A DNA stretch of 64,000 bases, taken from Phymatolithon calcareum. Taxonomy: Eukaryota; Rhodophyta; Florideophyceae; Hapalidiales. Below, one piece after another: positions 39,840 through 50,799 of the stretch; within the stretch, counting starts at the first letter, position 1; the number at the start of each line of letters is the position of its first letter. Location: contig OZ345367.1 in the NCBI GenBank assembly GCA_977006965.1, positions 2,480,001 through 2,544,000 on the forward strand, in the 5' to 3' direction. The notes beneath the pieces are model-generated. The model was not told where the DNA came from and did not search any database. It saw only the letters and a list, made by a program, of their open reading frames with translations. The translations under genes and the position numbers were made by a program.

Positions 39840-40632
39840 TGACTGTCGGACAGAGAGAAATCCGAATATGAATATCCAGGTTTACCTTTCCCGCGCTATG
39901 TAGGTAGACATGGATGAGGCGTCCGAGCCTGAAGAAATCTGACCAGTGATTAGAACCCCGCAGGCCGGTGTCGATAGAGGGATATCGACTTTGTGGCGGG
40001 AGCACAGGTTGTGTAGAACCGGTCATGAAAAGGGCCGCCATGGGAATGACCGGATATGCGTGGTCCAACAATGACAGCTCAGATGTGCGGGGTTGAATGT
40101 AAAGGTTTACTTGGTATTTGACCGATATCGATAGTGCAACATAGATACTCGATGATAGACAGTCGACGGATGATACTTGTTGGTCATTGATCGATCCCCT
40201 CACCGTCTGAGGTTGCTCGAAGGGCCGAAGTACTAAACAGAGACAATACACTAGGTTGAAGATGACATACCATGGGTAGGAAAGCCAGCACCCACATAGG
40301 GAGGTCAGATAGCTTACCAAGCTAACACGGCCCACGGTATGCGACGTAGAATGTATAGACTACCGTCCGGTAAATCTTGCGGCGACGAGGAATGAGAAAG
40401 GACATTTTGCACTAACGAGACGGAACTCGAATCCGACACAAGTACAGTCCGCGCATGAGGAGCACCTCCACTATAGGCACTTTAGAGAAGCACCGGCATT
40501 GTAGAGGCGATTAGGACGTTATAGGTATTCGGTCTGTGAGCGCTCCTGTGGCTTCACACAAAAAGCAAGCCAGGAAATTTCCATCAACTGCAGACCAGTG
40601 ACGGAGGAGTTCGGCAAAAAGAATCCCGCAAT
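39840..40632. other. no recognisable gene
   Basis: A 184-codon minus-strand frame (39781-40335) has no recognisable domain and starts in repeat DNA. Nothing else supported. Confidence 0.3.
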
Positions 40633-40887
40633 CTACATACACCCCTTTGGCGAAAGCCGATGCAGCGAGTCTGCGTGAGTCAAGTACGTGTCGTCCCGAA
40701 AAATCTTGAGTAAAAGAGAAGAGGTTTCACGGTTATCCTTCGTGAGAGCATCTGCGATTTGGTAATATCCCGGGCACCAACTAATGAATCGTATTTTCCC
40801 ATTGTTGAATGTTTCCCTAATAGTGGCGAGGTCAATCTTATTCAAGCGCTCCATAGGCTCCTTTGACATGGTGGACAGGTTAAACAA
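40633..40887 (-). pseudogene. pol: copia RNase H C-terminal fragment
   Basis: MERLNKIDLATIRETFN then FISWCPGYYQIADALTKDN, the closing RNase H motif of copia elements, related to WIAGSRNIADALTK at 6424-8154. The end AAAGGGGTGTATG on the minus strand looks like a polypurine tract followed by an LTR starting TGTATG. The rest of the element is missing. Confidence 0.7.
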
Positions 40888-40904
40888 TGACTGCGTCTGG
40901 CATG

Positions 40905-41290
40905 CTGAGCCAACGACTTGAAAACATTGAGTCTAGCTCTTGGGCGAACGGCTGTAATTGAATGCGCGCCACTTGAAAATCGGACGGCTTGAGTATAGTT
41001 CGTCAGCCTCTCTGACCGGACGACGTGACATGAATGCGCCTAGCTCTTAACGCGGTCGGTATGAAGTAGAAGGGCCTAGCTCTTTGGCGGACGGCCTGGA
41101 TATACTACGCCGGGGTTCTTTAGCCGGACGACTTGTACTGAAATGGCGCTGGGTTCTTTGACAGGGCGTATTGAGTAGGATGCGTAGGCTCCCTTTAAGC
41201 ACACGACTTGAAAAGCTTGCACTGGATTCTTTGTCCGTGAGACTTGGATATTGCGCCGGATTCATATACTGAACGACTTGTAAAAATTGG
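40905..41290. repeat. degenerate tandem repeat, period about 36-40 bp
   Basis: About nine diverged units built on TAGCTCTTxGGCGGACGGC / GGTTCTTTAGCCGGACGACTTG, separated by AAATGGCGC- or GGATATTGCGCC-like ends (for example at 40931, 41042, 41077, 41113, 41152, 41222). A minus-strand frame gives a loose 12-13 residue period (SRPAKEP). Function unknown. Confidence 0.6.
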
Positions 41291-41545
41291 GGAAGCTCGA
41301 GACTGTGTGGTCCGGAATTCGTCAAACCACAGCATCTTGCCATTCAAAGGTTGCGAGTTGCGACGGTCATCAGTTATGGGTTTCAGCGCATTTTATAAGT
41401 CCATACCACAGAGTTACAGAACTATTGATGCATTCGCAGAGTCTGGGCATCAATAAGACAGTATGCGGGCTTCAAAGTCAGTACTTGAGCAAAAAATGTC
41501 GAAACGAAGAGCGGAATTCATAAAGCGCAGTACCACCTGTGGTAT

Positions 41546-41632
41546 TGTGGTAAAACTGCCTCCGCGAACCTGTGCGCATATTTCGGTATTATACAGGCAG
41601 GAATGTTGAGGTCGCCGGTTCGAGTCCTGTCA
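41546..41632 (+). other. tRNA-like fragment (tRNA pseudogene or SINE head)
   Basis: GGTTCGAGTCC at 41617-41627 is a perfect RNA polymerase III B box. TTGTGGT at the start pairs with GTCACAA near the end like an acceptor stem. The A box is poor, the T stem has a mismatch and no clear anticodon arm folds. Confidence 0.3.
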
Positions 41633-42008
41633 CAAGCAAGAATTGAATTAACGTTCCGCAAAGGGCACACGGATGTCGCCGTGGAGTGGTGTGCAGCAGT
41701 ACTAGCGCGAAGCAGATACCCGAGTACCAGGAATGGATCCATATCAGAAGCATTTAGAGGCCCCCTAGATGTTGAATAATGTACACTTTATGTAATTCGA
41801 ATAAACCTGCAATAAACAAACAAACAAAGCGCAGTACATGCGGTACATCAAAGCCACAACTTCGTCTATTATGCACGCTCGTTCATAGGACAGTTCCATT
41901 GAAGACCACAATTGACAGAAGAACTTGTCGGCATGCCGGACTGTGTGTGTGTGTAAGTTGCCTTCGCTCCCAAGTGGGGCTTGCAAGGCAGTGCTTTATT
42001 GTTCCGAA

Positions 42009-42113
42009 TTATCTTCTACTTAGATTACGGCAGATCGTTATTTCTGCGAGGTAATTAGGAGAGCACTCCTTCTTCGCTGCCTACCGCTCGACGATTCGAT
42101 TCCACCCGGAGGC
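42009..42113 (+). repeat. dispersed 105-bp repeat, partner at 20341-20445
   Basis: See the partner. Here it reads CTACTTAGATTACGGCAG...CTACCGCTCGACGATTCG. No coding potential. Confidence 0.6.
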
Positions 42114-43048
42114 ATGCCGGACTAGAGATGCGTCGACACCCTGAGACGGAACATCGTGTGCATAATGTTGTTTGCACCATGGCTTGATGTAAAACACTGC
42201 GCACAAAAGCCAGGCAGAACATTTCTGCTACCGTAAAGAACAATAACAAAGTACTACACTATTGTAGACTGCATCGCAACTCTCTTATTATACCCGTCCA
42301 AGAAGATTAAAGCTAATGTATTCTAAATTAAGTGTCAGCACCAAGACGTGTGGAACTGCGATCGTCATTGACTTCGTGTCTTGACTACACTTGGGATTGT
42401 GTGACGACCCTTATTGGGGTCTGCTGATAGTTCGGACACAGTCAATCTTCCCTCCGTCGGATGGAGGGAGGCAGACATGATTGGAAATTGGAAGCATAGT
42501 GCAGACGCTTTCCTTCCGCAAAAGCAATCTTAGTCTTGATTATCGTGCTCAAGTCATCAGCACGACAGCGATATCCGTCTTTCGCCCGGCAAACCGAATC
42601 ATTGTCAGGAGGGGATCGCCGCTCGACCGAGCGATCAGTCAAAGCAATAACGCTGATTGAGGAAATTCTTCAACTGAAAGTCTCCTCAATCATGCTCATG
42701 CCGAGGTCATCACCCTGCAAATCTATACGTTGACAAACCTCGAAGTTCGAGGTTGCGTGAGCGCCGCTCGAGCCTTGAACGGCATTCACACATTACAGTC
42801 CAGCAATGCGAACTCCTCTGTGATGTCAATGCTGTGCGTACATACAGTACGTACTGGATGTTCATTTCAATAATCTCGCCAACGCGCACCGCCACCTTCA
42901 CGCCTGCGTATTCCACCGTTCACTTCGCCGGTAACGTTCCCGCCATGGCGTATTCCGGACCCCACGCGTGCGGCAAATAATTGTCAAATATCGACCGATG
43001 ACAGTCATCCTCCACTTGCTTAATGTTCGGAACGCGTCCGCTCCAGCA

Positions 43049-43057
43049 CTATATGAA
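43049..43057 (+). promoter_or_regulatory. possible TATA box of the Kazal gene
   Basis: CTATATGAA lies about 50 bases before the ATG at 43105, in otherwise GC-rich DNA. It is the only TATA-like element near the start. Confidence 0.35.
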
Positions 43058-43104
43058 CCGCAACCCCGGTCATTGCGATAAGTGGTAACCGCGTAGTTAA
43101 CACC

Positions 43105-46006
43105 ATGGGGCGTCTCGCGCTGCTATTCATCGCGCTCGCGGCCAGCTTGACGGCTAGCGCCGGTATCCGCTTTCTGACATGCTCGACGTCGCGCTACGGC
43201 GACTGGCGCGACCGTCACATTCGTAGTCCGGCGCATCTATGCAATTCGAACAGCGTATGCTTGCTGAACAATTTCGGCGTCCCCGAAAAAGGCATCCGCA
43301 ACTCTGGCGTGTGTATAACCGTCCCCGCCACCGGTATTCCGCGCTGTCGTGTGAAGACGTGCTCGATGCCCAGATCCTCCATGTGCCGCGTCGGACGCCA
43401 CGTCACAACGTGCGGGGGATGGGCCAGTCGCAGTGACGGCGGTCAAAGGCCAAACTGCACCATCAAGTGCCCGATCGACAATTGTATCAAGCATCTGCCC
43501 GACGCACCAACTGATAACACTGGGAAGAGATACTGCAATGCGTGTGCTCTGCGCGTTGCAAGCTGTAAGGCGAAGTTTGGAATTTACGGACCTGTTAAGG
43601 TTGCTTCAACCCCCGGCGCAAATTGCTCGACAAAAAGCCTTGTCGGAGACCCTACGCTGTGTTCGCCGGGACTGACTTGCGTTATCAGTGACTTTGTGGA
43701 GTATAGATTAGTTAGGAAGAGTCTCCCTAACTCGGGGACTTGCGAAACTGTGAAATTGCCCGCGCGAACGTGCACCGTTGATGTGTGCACGGCCTTCGGT
43801 GCCGCTAAGGTGTGCAAGACCGTCCACACGGGTGACGTGACGACGTGCGGTGCATGGGCGACTCGTGTAGACGGAATCCCCAAGCCGGATTGCGGCAAAC
43901 CTTGTCCGCAGAAATGCACCACGAACCGACCGAGAGATAATACCGGGAAGAAGTACTGCAATGAATGTGCTTTGCGCATCGCGAGCTGCGAGGCAAATTT
44001 TGTATTCTACGGCCCCGTGCAGAACGGACCGCCATCGTCAAGTGCTGGGTGCTCGACAAAAGGCTCTCTTCTCGGCCCTACGCTGTGTCCACGCGGGCTT
44101 ACTTGCGTGATTAGCGACTTTGGATTCCCTGCTGCGGACGGACCCAATTCTGGGACTTGCAAGACAGTGAAAACGCCAGTGCAAACTTGCACCGTTGACG
44201 TGTGCACCGCCTCCGGTGCGGCTACGGTGTGCGAGACCGTCAACACGGGTGACGTGACGACGTGTGGTGCATGGGCAACTCGTTCAGATGGAAACTCCAA
44301 GCCGAATTGTCAACAAGAGTGTCCGCAGAAATGCACCATGAACGAACAGAATGCACCGAGAGACAATACCGGGAAAAAGTACTGCAATGCATGTGCTTTG
44401 CGCGTCGCGAGCTGCAAGGCTAAATTTGTATTCTACGGCCCCGTGAAGACAGATCCGCTGCCGTTTCCACCACAGGGGGGGTCCCGGCAAATGCTCGACC
44501 AGTCCGAGCATGGTTGTCGGTGTTCCGCCGCCAGGTCCCTCATGTCCACTAGGAGAGACGTGCGTCCTGTCCGACTTTGGGCTTCTCGCCGCTGACCGGC
44601 CCAACTCCGGAACGTGCAAAACTGTTGAAATCCCTGTACAAACATGCAGCTTCGATCTGTGTACAGCCTCGGGTGCGTCACCTGTGTGCAAAACGCCCGA
44701 CACGGGGGAGGTCACCACGTGTGGCGCATGGGCGACACGATCGGATGGGAAGGAAAAGCCACATTGCGGTAGGGGCTGTCCGCGCGATTGCATTAAGAAT
44801 TCTACGGAGGCGCCCGTGGATAACACGGGGAAGAAGTATTGTAATTCATGTGTTCTTCGCGTGGCGAGTTGCAAGTCCAATTTTTCCTTCTACGGACCCG
44901 TACAATCAAGTCCGCTGCCGTTTCCAAAGCCGGTGACCGACAGTTGCTCCACTAGCCCGAGTATGCTGGTTGACGCGCCACCGCCAGGTCCCTCGTGTCC
45001 GACTGGCGAAACTTGTGTCATCTCCGATTTCGGAAACCCCGCTGCAGACCGGCGGAATTCTGGCATGTGCAAAATCGTTGAGAAGTGGATCCCAAATTGT
45101 GCATACCTTCATTGCACGAGATTCGGGGCAGCCACTGTATGCAAGACATACGATACGAAGGACGTGACGACATGCGGAGCATGGGCAACCCGTTCCGATG
45201 GACGCCCAAAGCTTGATTGCGTTACCAAGTGTCCAGAGTACTGTCCTACCAAGGGACGACCGATGGACAGCGCTGGTAACTCTTATTGCAATGCATGCTT
45301 GCTACGTGCGCATAGCTGCTCGACCAACTTTGACGTATACGGGCCTGTGGAACCGCCGGCGCCACAGTGCACTCTCGAAGTATGCGCGGCAAACGGTGCG
45401 GAGGCAGTGTGCAAAATCGAGGGGTCGAGCAGGGTCACAGTGTGCGGTAAGTGGGCTGTCAGCCGTTCGAGACCGCACTGCAATATCGGTTGCACTGAAG
45501 AGTGCATGATCGATAACAAGCCGAAAGCAGGGGAATGTTAAGGGGGGGAGAAACGCAGACCCGGTGTCATATCACTTAGTAACATACATTCTAATAAAAA
45601 CGAGGCGCGCGTTGTGCATAGCAATTTATGAGGATAACGCTGTATCAAAAATTGTCGCCAAAGCTTTGACGCCAACCTTAATTCTAGTTATTTCTTACCA
45701 AGAAACGAGTCGAGCAACGAGAGCTGCCGCTACATTAGGAACTCCTAATGTTCCCATGATTTCCTTTTATTTCTCTGGTATTTCTATGATGCGATCTTCG
45801 CCCTAATGTTTCTTTTTCAAACGGGCTCGATATATGATAATCTTGGAAAAGCGGTATGACACAGGGTCTGCGTTTCTCCCCCCCTTAACATTCCCCTGCC
45901 GAAAGATAGTGAAGGTAAGGAGTATTGCAATGTGTGCGCATTTATTGTTGCAAGCTGTAAGAGCGCGTTCCGGCGCTACGGTCCGGTTAAGAATGGGCTG
46001 CCTTAG
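43105..46006 (+). pseudogene. secreted six-module Kazal-type inhibitor, broken by a frameshift and a MITE
   Basis: A signal peptide (MGRLALLFIALAASLTASA) is followed by six repeats of about 135 residues. Each has a Cys-rich head (CVISDFG..PNSGTCKTV), TCTVDVCTASGAATVC, DVTTCGAWATRSDG, and the Kazal-like tail CPxxC...DNTGKKYCNACALRVASC...FYGPV. The Y-x-N-x-C-x-L-x-x-A-x-C pattern is the Kazal signature, so protease inhibition outside the cell is likely. Frame 1 runs 43105-44595 and frame 2 44510-45541. The switch is at a seven-G run (44475-44481), where homologous modules call for one G fewer. Module 6 is cut by a MITE (45528-45898). The last part, GKEYCNVCAFIVASCK, resumes after it and ends at TAG 46004-46006. 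Allowing for MITE, TSD and one G gives a whole number of codons (841). Confidence 0.88.
45528..45898. mobile_element. 371-bp MITE inside the Kazal gene
   Basis: Ends CAGGGGAATGTTAAGGGGGG and its reverse complement; the inverted region extends through GAGAAACGCAGACCC. The TSD is the 7-bp CCGAAAG (45521-45527 and 45899-45905). Removing the element and one TSD restores the Kazal frame. The interior has no transposase. CAGGGG ends resemble hAT, but the TSD is 7 and not 8 bp. Confidence 0.9.
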
Positions 46007-48235
46007 GGCCGTATTTAACATTGCTCATTGGTGTGTAAGCACCATTTCTAAATGTGGATAGAGCAGCGATGATCGGGTAGCTTCGTGGAGAGCGGTGCTG
46101 TGCTCACCTGTGTGCATAGTAAAGCGAAAGAGGGAGACGCTTACGATTGTGGTCAACCCAGGTGTCGGAACTCCGCTCCCAGAAACGTCTGTATTGCTTC
46201 TGCACATTGTCGGCCAGTATATCATTCTGATACCATGAAAAGTCAATCCAAAGTACTGCCATGCACAGAAAAACCCTACTGAACTTGAAAGGAATTGATT
46301 GCGCGGCAAGGTTCAGATTTCGTGGCAAGACTAGATCTCAATGCAAAGATCATGTCGCCTGCTTTACCACGCAGAACCTTCCGGTCCTTGACGCACGACA
46401 GTCTGTGCGGGGACTCTGCAAAGTCCGAAGTCATCTCTGCACCGAAACGTCACAATCGAGAAAACGAATGTCCAGGGTCGGGCGCTGTGTCAGAGAAAGG
46501 AACATAAAGCCCTGGACACATATGCTGATCATTTCCCCTTGAATCCTGGACTTGTAAGGCCTATAGGAGCTACCCGCTTCTGGTCCTTGCGCTCAGTACC
46601 GATGTTTCGCGAAAGCATGTGGCGAGACCGTTGCCAAGGTCGCAGCTCTCCGAAAGTACTACAACCTAACAATTATAATCGTTGTCAGTCTATCAGCACT
46701 GCCTTAATTTTCTTCCAGCGCTCACAGTGCAGTATTTTCCCCCCTCGAGGCCCGCTTATCGACCAGGGCTAGGTTTCGGTACCTCACCGGACTGGGTCAC
46801 ACCCGCAAATCGCAAACTTCTACAGACATCTGTAGTTGTAATACGAGCGAGATATCCGATACTGCGTTATTTGCCTCCATCCCCCACGCCAGGGGGCAAG
46901 AGGTATTACCGAAAACCTATAACCAGACACTACAGACACCAGCCATGGCCCTATCGTATGGCAATTGAAAAGTTCTCCAAAAGTTTGCAGATGCGTTGGT
47001 AACTTCTAACTAAAAATCTACATTTTTCTTTTTCCAGTGCTCACAGGGCTATCAACGAAATGAGCTGTCCTGCAGTAGCTTACAATTGCTTTTTCCTGAG
47101 CTGTGGTTTCGGCTTGTATACGTTTCTAAGTGAACATAAGCATGACCTGAGGTGATGCAGCTACTGAAATAGTGCTGCCGAGATGCAGGGAAGAAGAAAT
47201 AAATACTGTACATTAAGCTCTGTCCCGAGGTTCAGCGTGCTACCGAGTATTTCACTACTGTCGTGCTCCGTGCCGCTGTGAAGTGCTGTCTCCTGGCTGT
47301 CTCAAGGAATTGAGCTATTGTACTCAAAAACACGGACTTGGGATTAGGGATTGCGATGGTACGGCTGAACGTCACTCGTAGGATACTATCTCCCGTCTGC
47401 GAAAGCCACAAAGTCCACCCATGCACAAGTGTTCAACAGGGATAAAGACGACACAAGTTTGTAAGTTCCAGATGGTTTGCCTGCTCTTGATAGTTTGCAG
47501 ATATGATACTGTGCAAACGTGGCGCCAGAAAAATTAACTTCTTATATATAGCGGGTTGCAGGAAAGTTGTTGAAATTGGAAAAAATTGGGAAGTTTTCCC
47601 AATTCTATTTTTTTTAAATTAGAGACATCTACTATTCTATACTAGACTTTGTTGCGCTGGCGCTGTATCAACGGAAGCCGGATAGAGAACTCCGTCGTTC
47701 CCTTTCATGATCCCTTCCCTTAAAAGTATTCATTCCTTCATTCTGCTTCGTCCCCTAATGTGGCAGGCAGCGTCTCGAGGTTCTGCATTTGTCGCCCTCT
47801 ATTCTGCTGCTAGAGAAAATCTGAGCTCCCTTTTTCACCGAAGAGCGGTTGTGGTGTCAGCTGAACATTTTGGAGCAGCACACGCTCGCCGAGGAATGTA
47901 CAAACATGATCGCATGAAGATGTGACATCATCGAGGTACCAGGTCGCACTCTCTATGCACGCTTTCGAAAAGAGGCAACAACGACTGTGTGAGGAGAGCC
48001 TTGTTACGTTGTGCTCGCCGAGGTGTTCAGGGGTGTGCATTTGGTAGAGACGTAGCAAAAGTGGAAGAAAGTGGTGCAGTAATCAGTGCTTGATACTGAG
48101 TTATAGTCGATTTGTTATCGAAGATAGTTGTTTAGCGTTGCCATTCGGCGCTCCTAACTTGCGTTCTGATAGCCACACCCTCTATTGTGCAGTAGACATA
48201 CCTCAATGGCAAACGCGCGACAAAGGATCCGCACG
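46007..48235. other. intergenic, no supported gene
   Basis: Short frames only. A small palindrome AATTGGGAAGTTTTCCCAATT lies near 47583-47604, preceded by TTATATATAG near 47545. I see nothing else. Confidence 0.3.
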
Positions 48236-48752
48236 TTGAGCAGCATCATCATGATGCTGCTGCTCAAAGTGCGGTATAGTACAGTAGCTCAAAAAGGCAA
48301 TGTGTGCTCTCTGTCGCTGAAGGTAACTACCGTATGAAGTGCCGCGAAGAAGTTGTTCGCCCACAAACTATATCCTGCTCAGTGCATTGAGCAGCGGTAC
48401 TGCACTTTGATCTCCATGATGGAACTCAAAGTGCAGTACAGTGCTACAGCGAAATGGACTCGCATGGTCTCTCTCTGTCTCTTGAGCTGATTGCAGTATG
48501 AGCCACTTCGGAGAGGTATTTCGCCTGCAGTACAGAAAATTAGGTCGATTTCGTCGTGATGCTGCTCAACGTGTAACTCACAGTCACCTTGAGCAGCATA
48601 ATGATGACGTTACGGCTCAAGTCAAGATGATTATCATCATGCTGGTTAAGATGATTGTGGGTTGAACGTTGAGCAGCATCACAACGATGCTGCTCAAAAA
48701 GCACCTGTCCGAAGTGGCTCATACTGCAATGAGCTCAACAGACAGACAGAGA
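48236..48752. repeat. cluster of inverted repeats, MITE-like
   Basis: A near-palindrome TTGAGCAGCATCAT...ATGATGCTGCTGCTCAA at 48236-48267; CTGCACTTTGA/TCAAAGTGCAG at 48398-48434; and a pair of about 45-bp inverted arms (48468-48514 and 48707-48752) sharing TTGAGCTxATTGCAGTATGAGCCACTTCGGA. GCAGCAT/ATGCTGC steps recur between the arms. No transposase. Confidence 0.6.
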
Positions 48753-48759
48753 TCTCGTG

Positions 48760-49832
48760 CTGCTGAGGGTGCACCGTACAGTACAGTACAGTACAGTAGG
48801 TCATAAAGAGGGCAATGACCTCCCTGTCGGGCGAGAAATTTACTGTGTGTGATTTTGGGCGTGCACGCAGTTCCAGCGTGCAACTTGGCTCATGCGTTGT
48901 CAGGGCCCCTCATTGCATGCAGTACAGTTTATGGAATTTGGAAAGCTCTCAAATATATCATATACGTACAGGACCCACGTTGCACAAGGATCCGCCGCCC
49001 CTCCTTTGAAGCAGACACAACAATAGTGTATGAAACTGTACCGTATTGCGTCAAACTGCGTTCACCTCTATGTTGCATCGACCACACACTGACTCCCATC
49101 GGATGCTTTAGCCACGCACTCTGCCGCGTGCATCCCTTACGAAACTGTCTGCTCCATGCGGCATCAAATCACTACTGTAAGATTAGCCTGATTCCCTTTC
49201 ATAATTTCCATTAATTTCACGCAACCTTGAAAAGTTTCCAAAAATCACACGTCTCAGGAGCCGTTGGCGGAGCATCTCAAACCTAATTGCCAAACTATTT
49301 CTGAACATGTGATGATCGCGTCCGAAATTTGTAAGGCAATGAGTGAACCCTCGTACGAGCATACGTACAGTGAGAAATGTGTGAAAAAACAATTGAATAG
49401 CAATATTTAAACTTATATTACGGTTAATGATCGATTATAACGATCGTAATGGATCAAACAACCAATGAGACTCATACAATAAGAGACAGTACTTCGTACT
49501 GTTTCAATTGCTGAATTTGCCAAAAATTTATCCACCTTTGATTCTACCCCCACACTCCACCGCTGACGCATCGCTCCGTGCCGACAACGAACTGCTCGTT
49601 TATGAAACCGGCCCGAAATATTTCTCCAATTACACGATCGAGATTTCCACCGCCTATCATACGATCAGATGCCCCGTTCAAACGATATTCATCACCGCAG
49701 AAACACAATCGTCCAGATCCGATCATTCTCGCCAACGCGCCGTGCACACTATCAAATACCACGCAAGTTCACGGCACGCCTCGTGGGGGCATTCAATCAT
49801 CACACCTTCCCATGCCTCACTGCCGCCCACCC
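48760..49832. other. intergenic with simple AGTAC repeats
   Basis: Contains GTACAGTACAGTACAGTACAG at 48778-48798 and isolated CAGTACAG copies. No supported gene. Confidence 0.3.
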
Positions 49833-49841
49833 TATAAAACC
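49833..49841 (+). promoter_or_regulatory. TATA box of the zinc-protein gene
   Basis: CTATAAAAC about 155 bases before the ATG at 49989, followed by a pyrimidine-rich leader (CTCTCTCAGTCGCTCTTTCTC), a typical initiator context. Confidence 0.6.
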
Positions 49842-49988
49842 CACTTCTTTCACCCACACTCTGCTCCCTCGCCCCCGCTCTCTCAGTCGCTCTTTCTCTT
49901 TGTTGCTCACATTCTTGCCTTCATCGCCTCCCTCCGCAGCAAACTAGCCCGCCCATCCTCACCCGTCGCCCAACTCCGAAGCACCGCC

Positions 49989-50378
49989 ATGTCGTTCGCC
50001 CCGATGGTCTGCTGCCACCACTGCGGCCGCCAGCGCCGTCTGGGTGACCGCTGGGGGTCTGGCACGATGGACGCGAGCGAGCGCATCTTCTGCTCCTACG
50101 ACTGCGCCTGGACGCAGCTCTTCATCGACGAGCATGCCGCGGAGGCGCACGACGCCGCCATTCGCGCCCAATTGGAAGCTCAAGCCGCGGCTGCCGCGTC
50201 CGCCGTCCCGTGTGCAAACGGGGGACGTGCACGTGTGCGCCGGACACGCTCGAAAAGACCCGCCGTCTCCACACGAGCTGCCAATGCAGCCGCGGCTGCC
50301 GTCGAGAGGGAGAACGTGCCTGGTGGATGGCATGCTATGCTTGGCATGGCGCAGATGTTCGGCGGTTTAGACGACTGA
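49989..50378 (+). CDS. small zinc-binding protein with paired CxxC/CxxxC knuckle
   Basis: A 129-residue protein from the ATG at 49989 (good context, CCGCCATG). The frame is open further upstream to 49578, but that part overlaps the TATA box and pyrimidine-rich leader, so the internal start is preferred. VCCHHCGRQRR and IFCSYDCAW supply the Cys pairs of a single zinc site, resembling short FCS- or MYM-like fingers. An acidic Ala-rich helix follows (about 55-80), then a basic stretch RARVRRTRSKRP that may be a nuclear signal, and a Gly/Met-rich tail. High GC and Ala use differ from the surrounding transposons, which fits a host gene. Role unknown; perhaps a nucleic-acid or protein-binding regulator. 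Confidence 0.75.
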   Translation: MSFAPMVCCHHCGRQRRLGDRWGSGTMDASERIFCSYDCAWTQLFIDEHAAEAHDAAIRAQLEAQAAAAASAVPCANGGRARVRRTRSKRPAVSTRAANAAAAAVERENVPGGWHAMLGMAQMFGGLDD

Positions 50379-50639
50379 TCGTTGATTATTGCTTAATTTG
50401 AGATATTCCCATTCTTCCGTCCGTCGTGTTTGACGCTAGGCTCAACTTCTACTACCTTTTTTCTACAGTAACACTTAAACATTTTTCTTCTGCTGAATTT
50501 TCTTTTTCTGTGTTGTAGTGTGTTTTCTCCGTTGCTGCTTTCTTTCGTCTTTCTTTTTTTTGCGGCAGGTAGTGCGGGCAATTGACCAGTTGGCGCAAAT
50601 CAGAATTAACTGCAGCATTATGGATCAGCTCCCTTGTCG

Positions 50640-50790
50640 CACTAGCACTTGCCGATGCCCGTTAAAGGGTAAACGAGTCCCGACTGCGGGTAGTATCGGT
50701 GCAAGGCTAACCTTGAAGGGAACAGAAGCTGGGCGCATCCCAGGATCCAGGGATACTCCAAGCTTCTGTTCCCTCCACGGTTAGCTAGGT
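50640..50790 (+). ncRNA. candidate structured RNA
   Basis: Nested complementarity: CTTGCCGAT (50648-50656) with ATCGGTGCAAG (50695-50705), enclosing the tetraloop hairpin CCCG-ACTG-CGGG (50679-50690) and a CCC/GGG hairpin. Next to it is a long hairpin: CTAACC (50707-50712) with GGTTAG (50779-50784), and a perfect 13-bp stem GGGAACAGAAGCT (50718-50730) / AGCTTCTGTTCCC (50761-50773) with an inner TCCC/GGGA pair. It has no coding potential and lies 260 bases after the zinc-protein gene. It could be a microRNA-like precursor, a 3' UTR structure or a small transposon. Confidence 0.35.
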
Positions 50791-50799
50791 CATGATACG

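Larger units (their letters stand above)
41300..43104. other. intergenic stretch with repeat fragments
   Basis: Contains the tRNA-like piece at 41546-41632, an AAACAAACAAACAAA run (41812-41828) and the dispersed repeat 42009-42113. No supported gene. Confidence 0.3.

Noticed and set aside
39781-40335. 184-codon minus-strand frame
   Set aside because: Begins in a repeat and shows no recognisable motif or signal.
40905-41290. CRISPR-like array
   Set aside because: Units are degenerate and contiguous with no constant repeat and variable spacer pattern, and the genome is eukaryotic.
49578-49988. Upstream extension of the zinc-protein frame (266 codons in total)
   Set aside because: It covers the TATA box and a pyrimidine-rich leader and has no protein-like composition; the ATG at 49989 has a better context.
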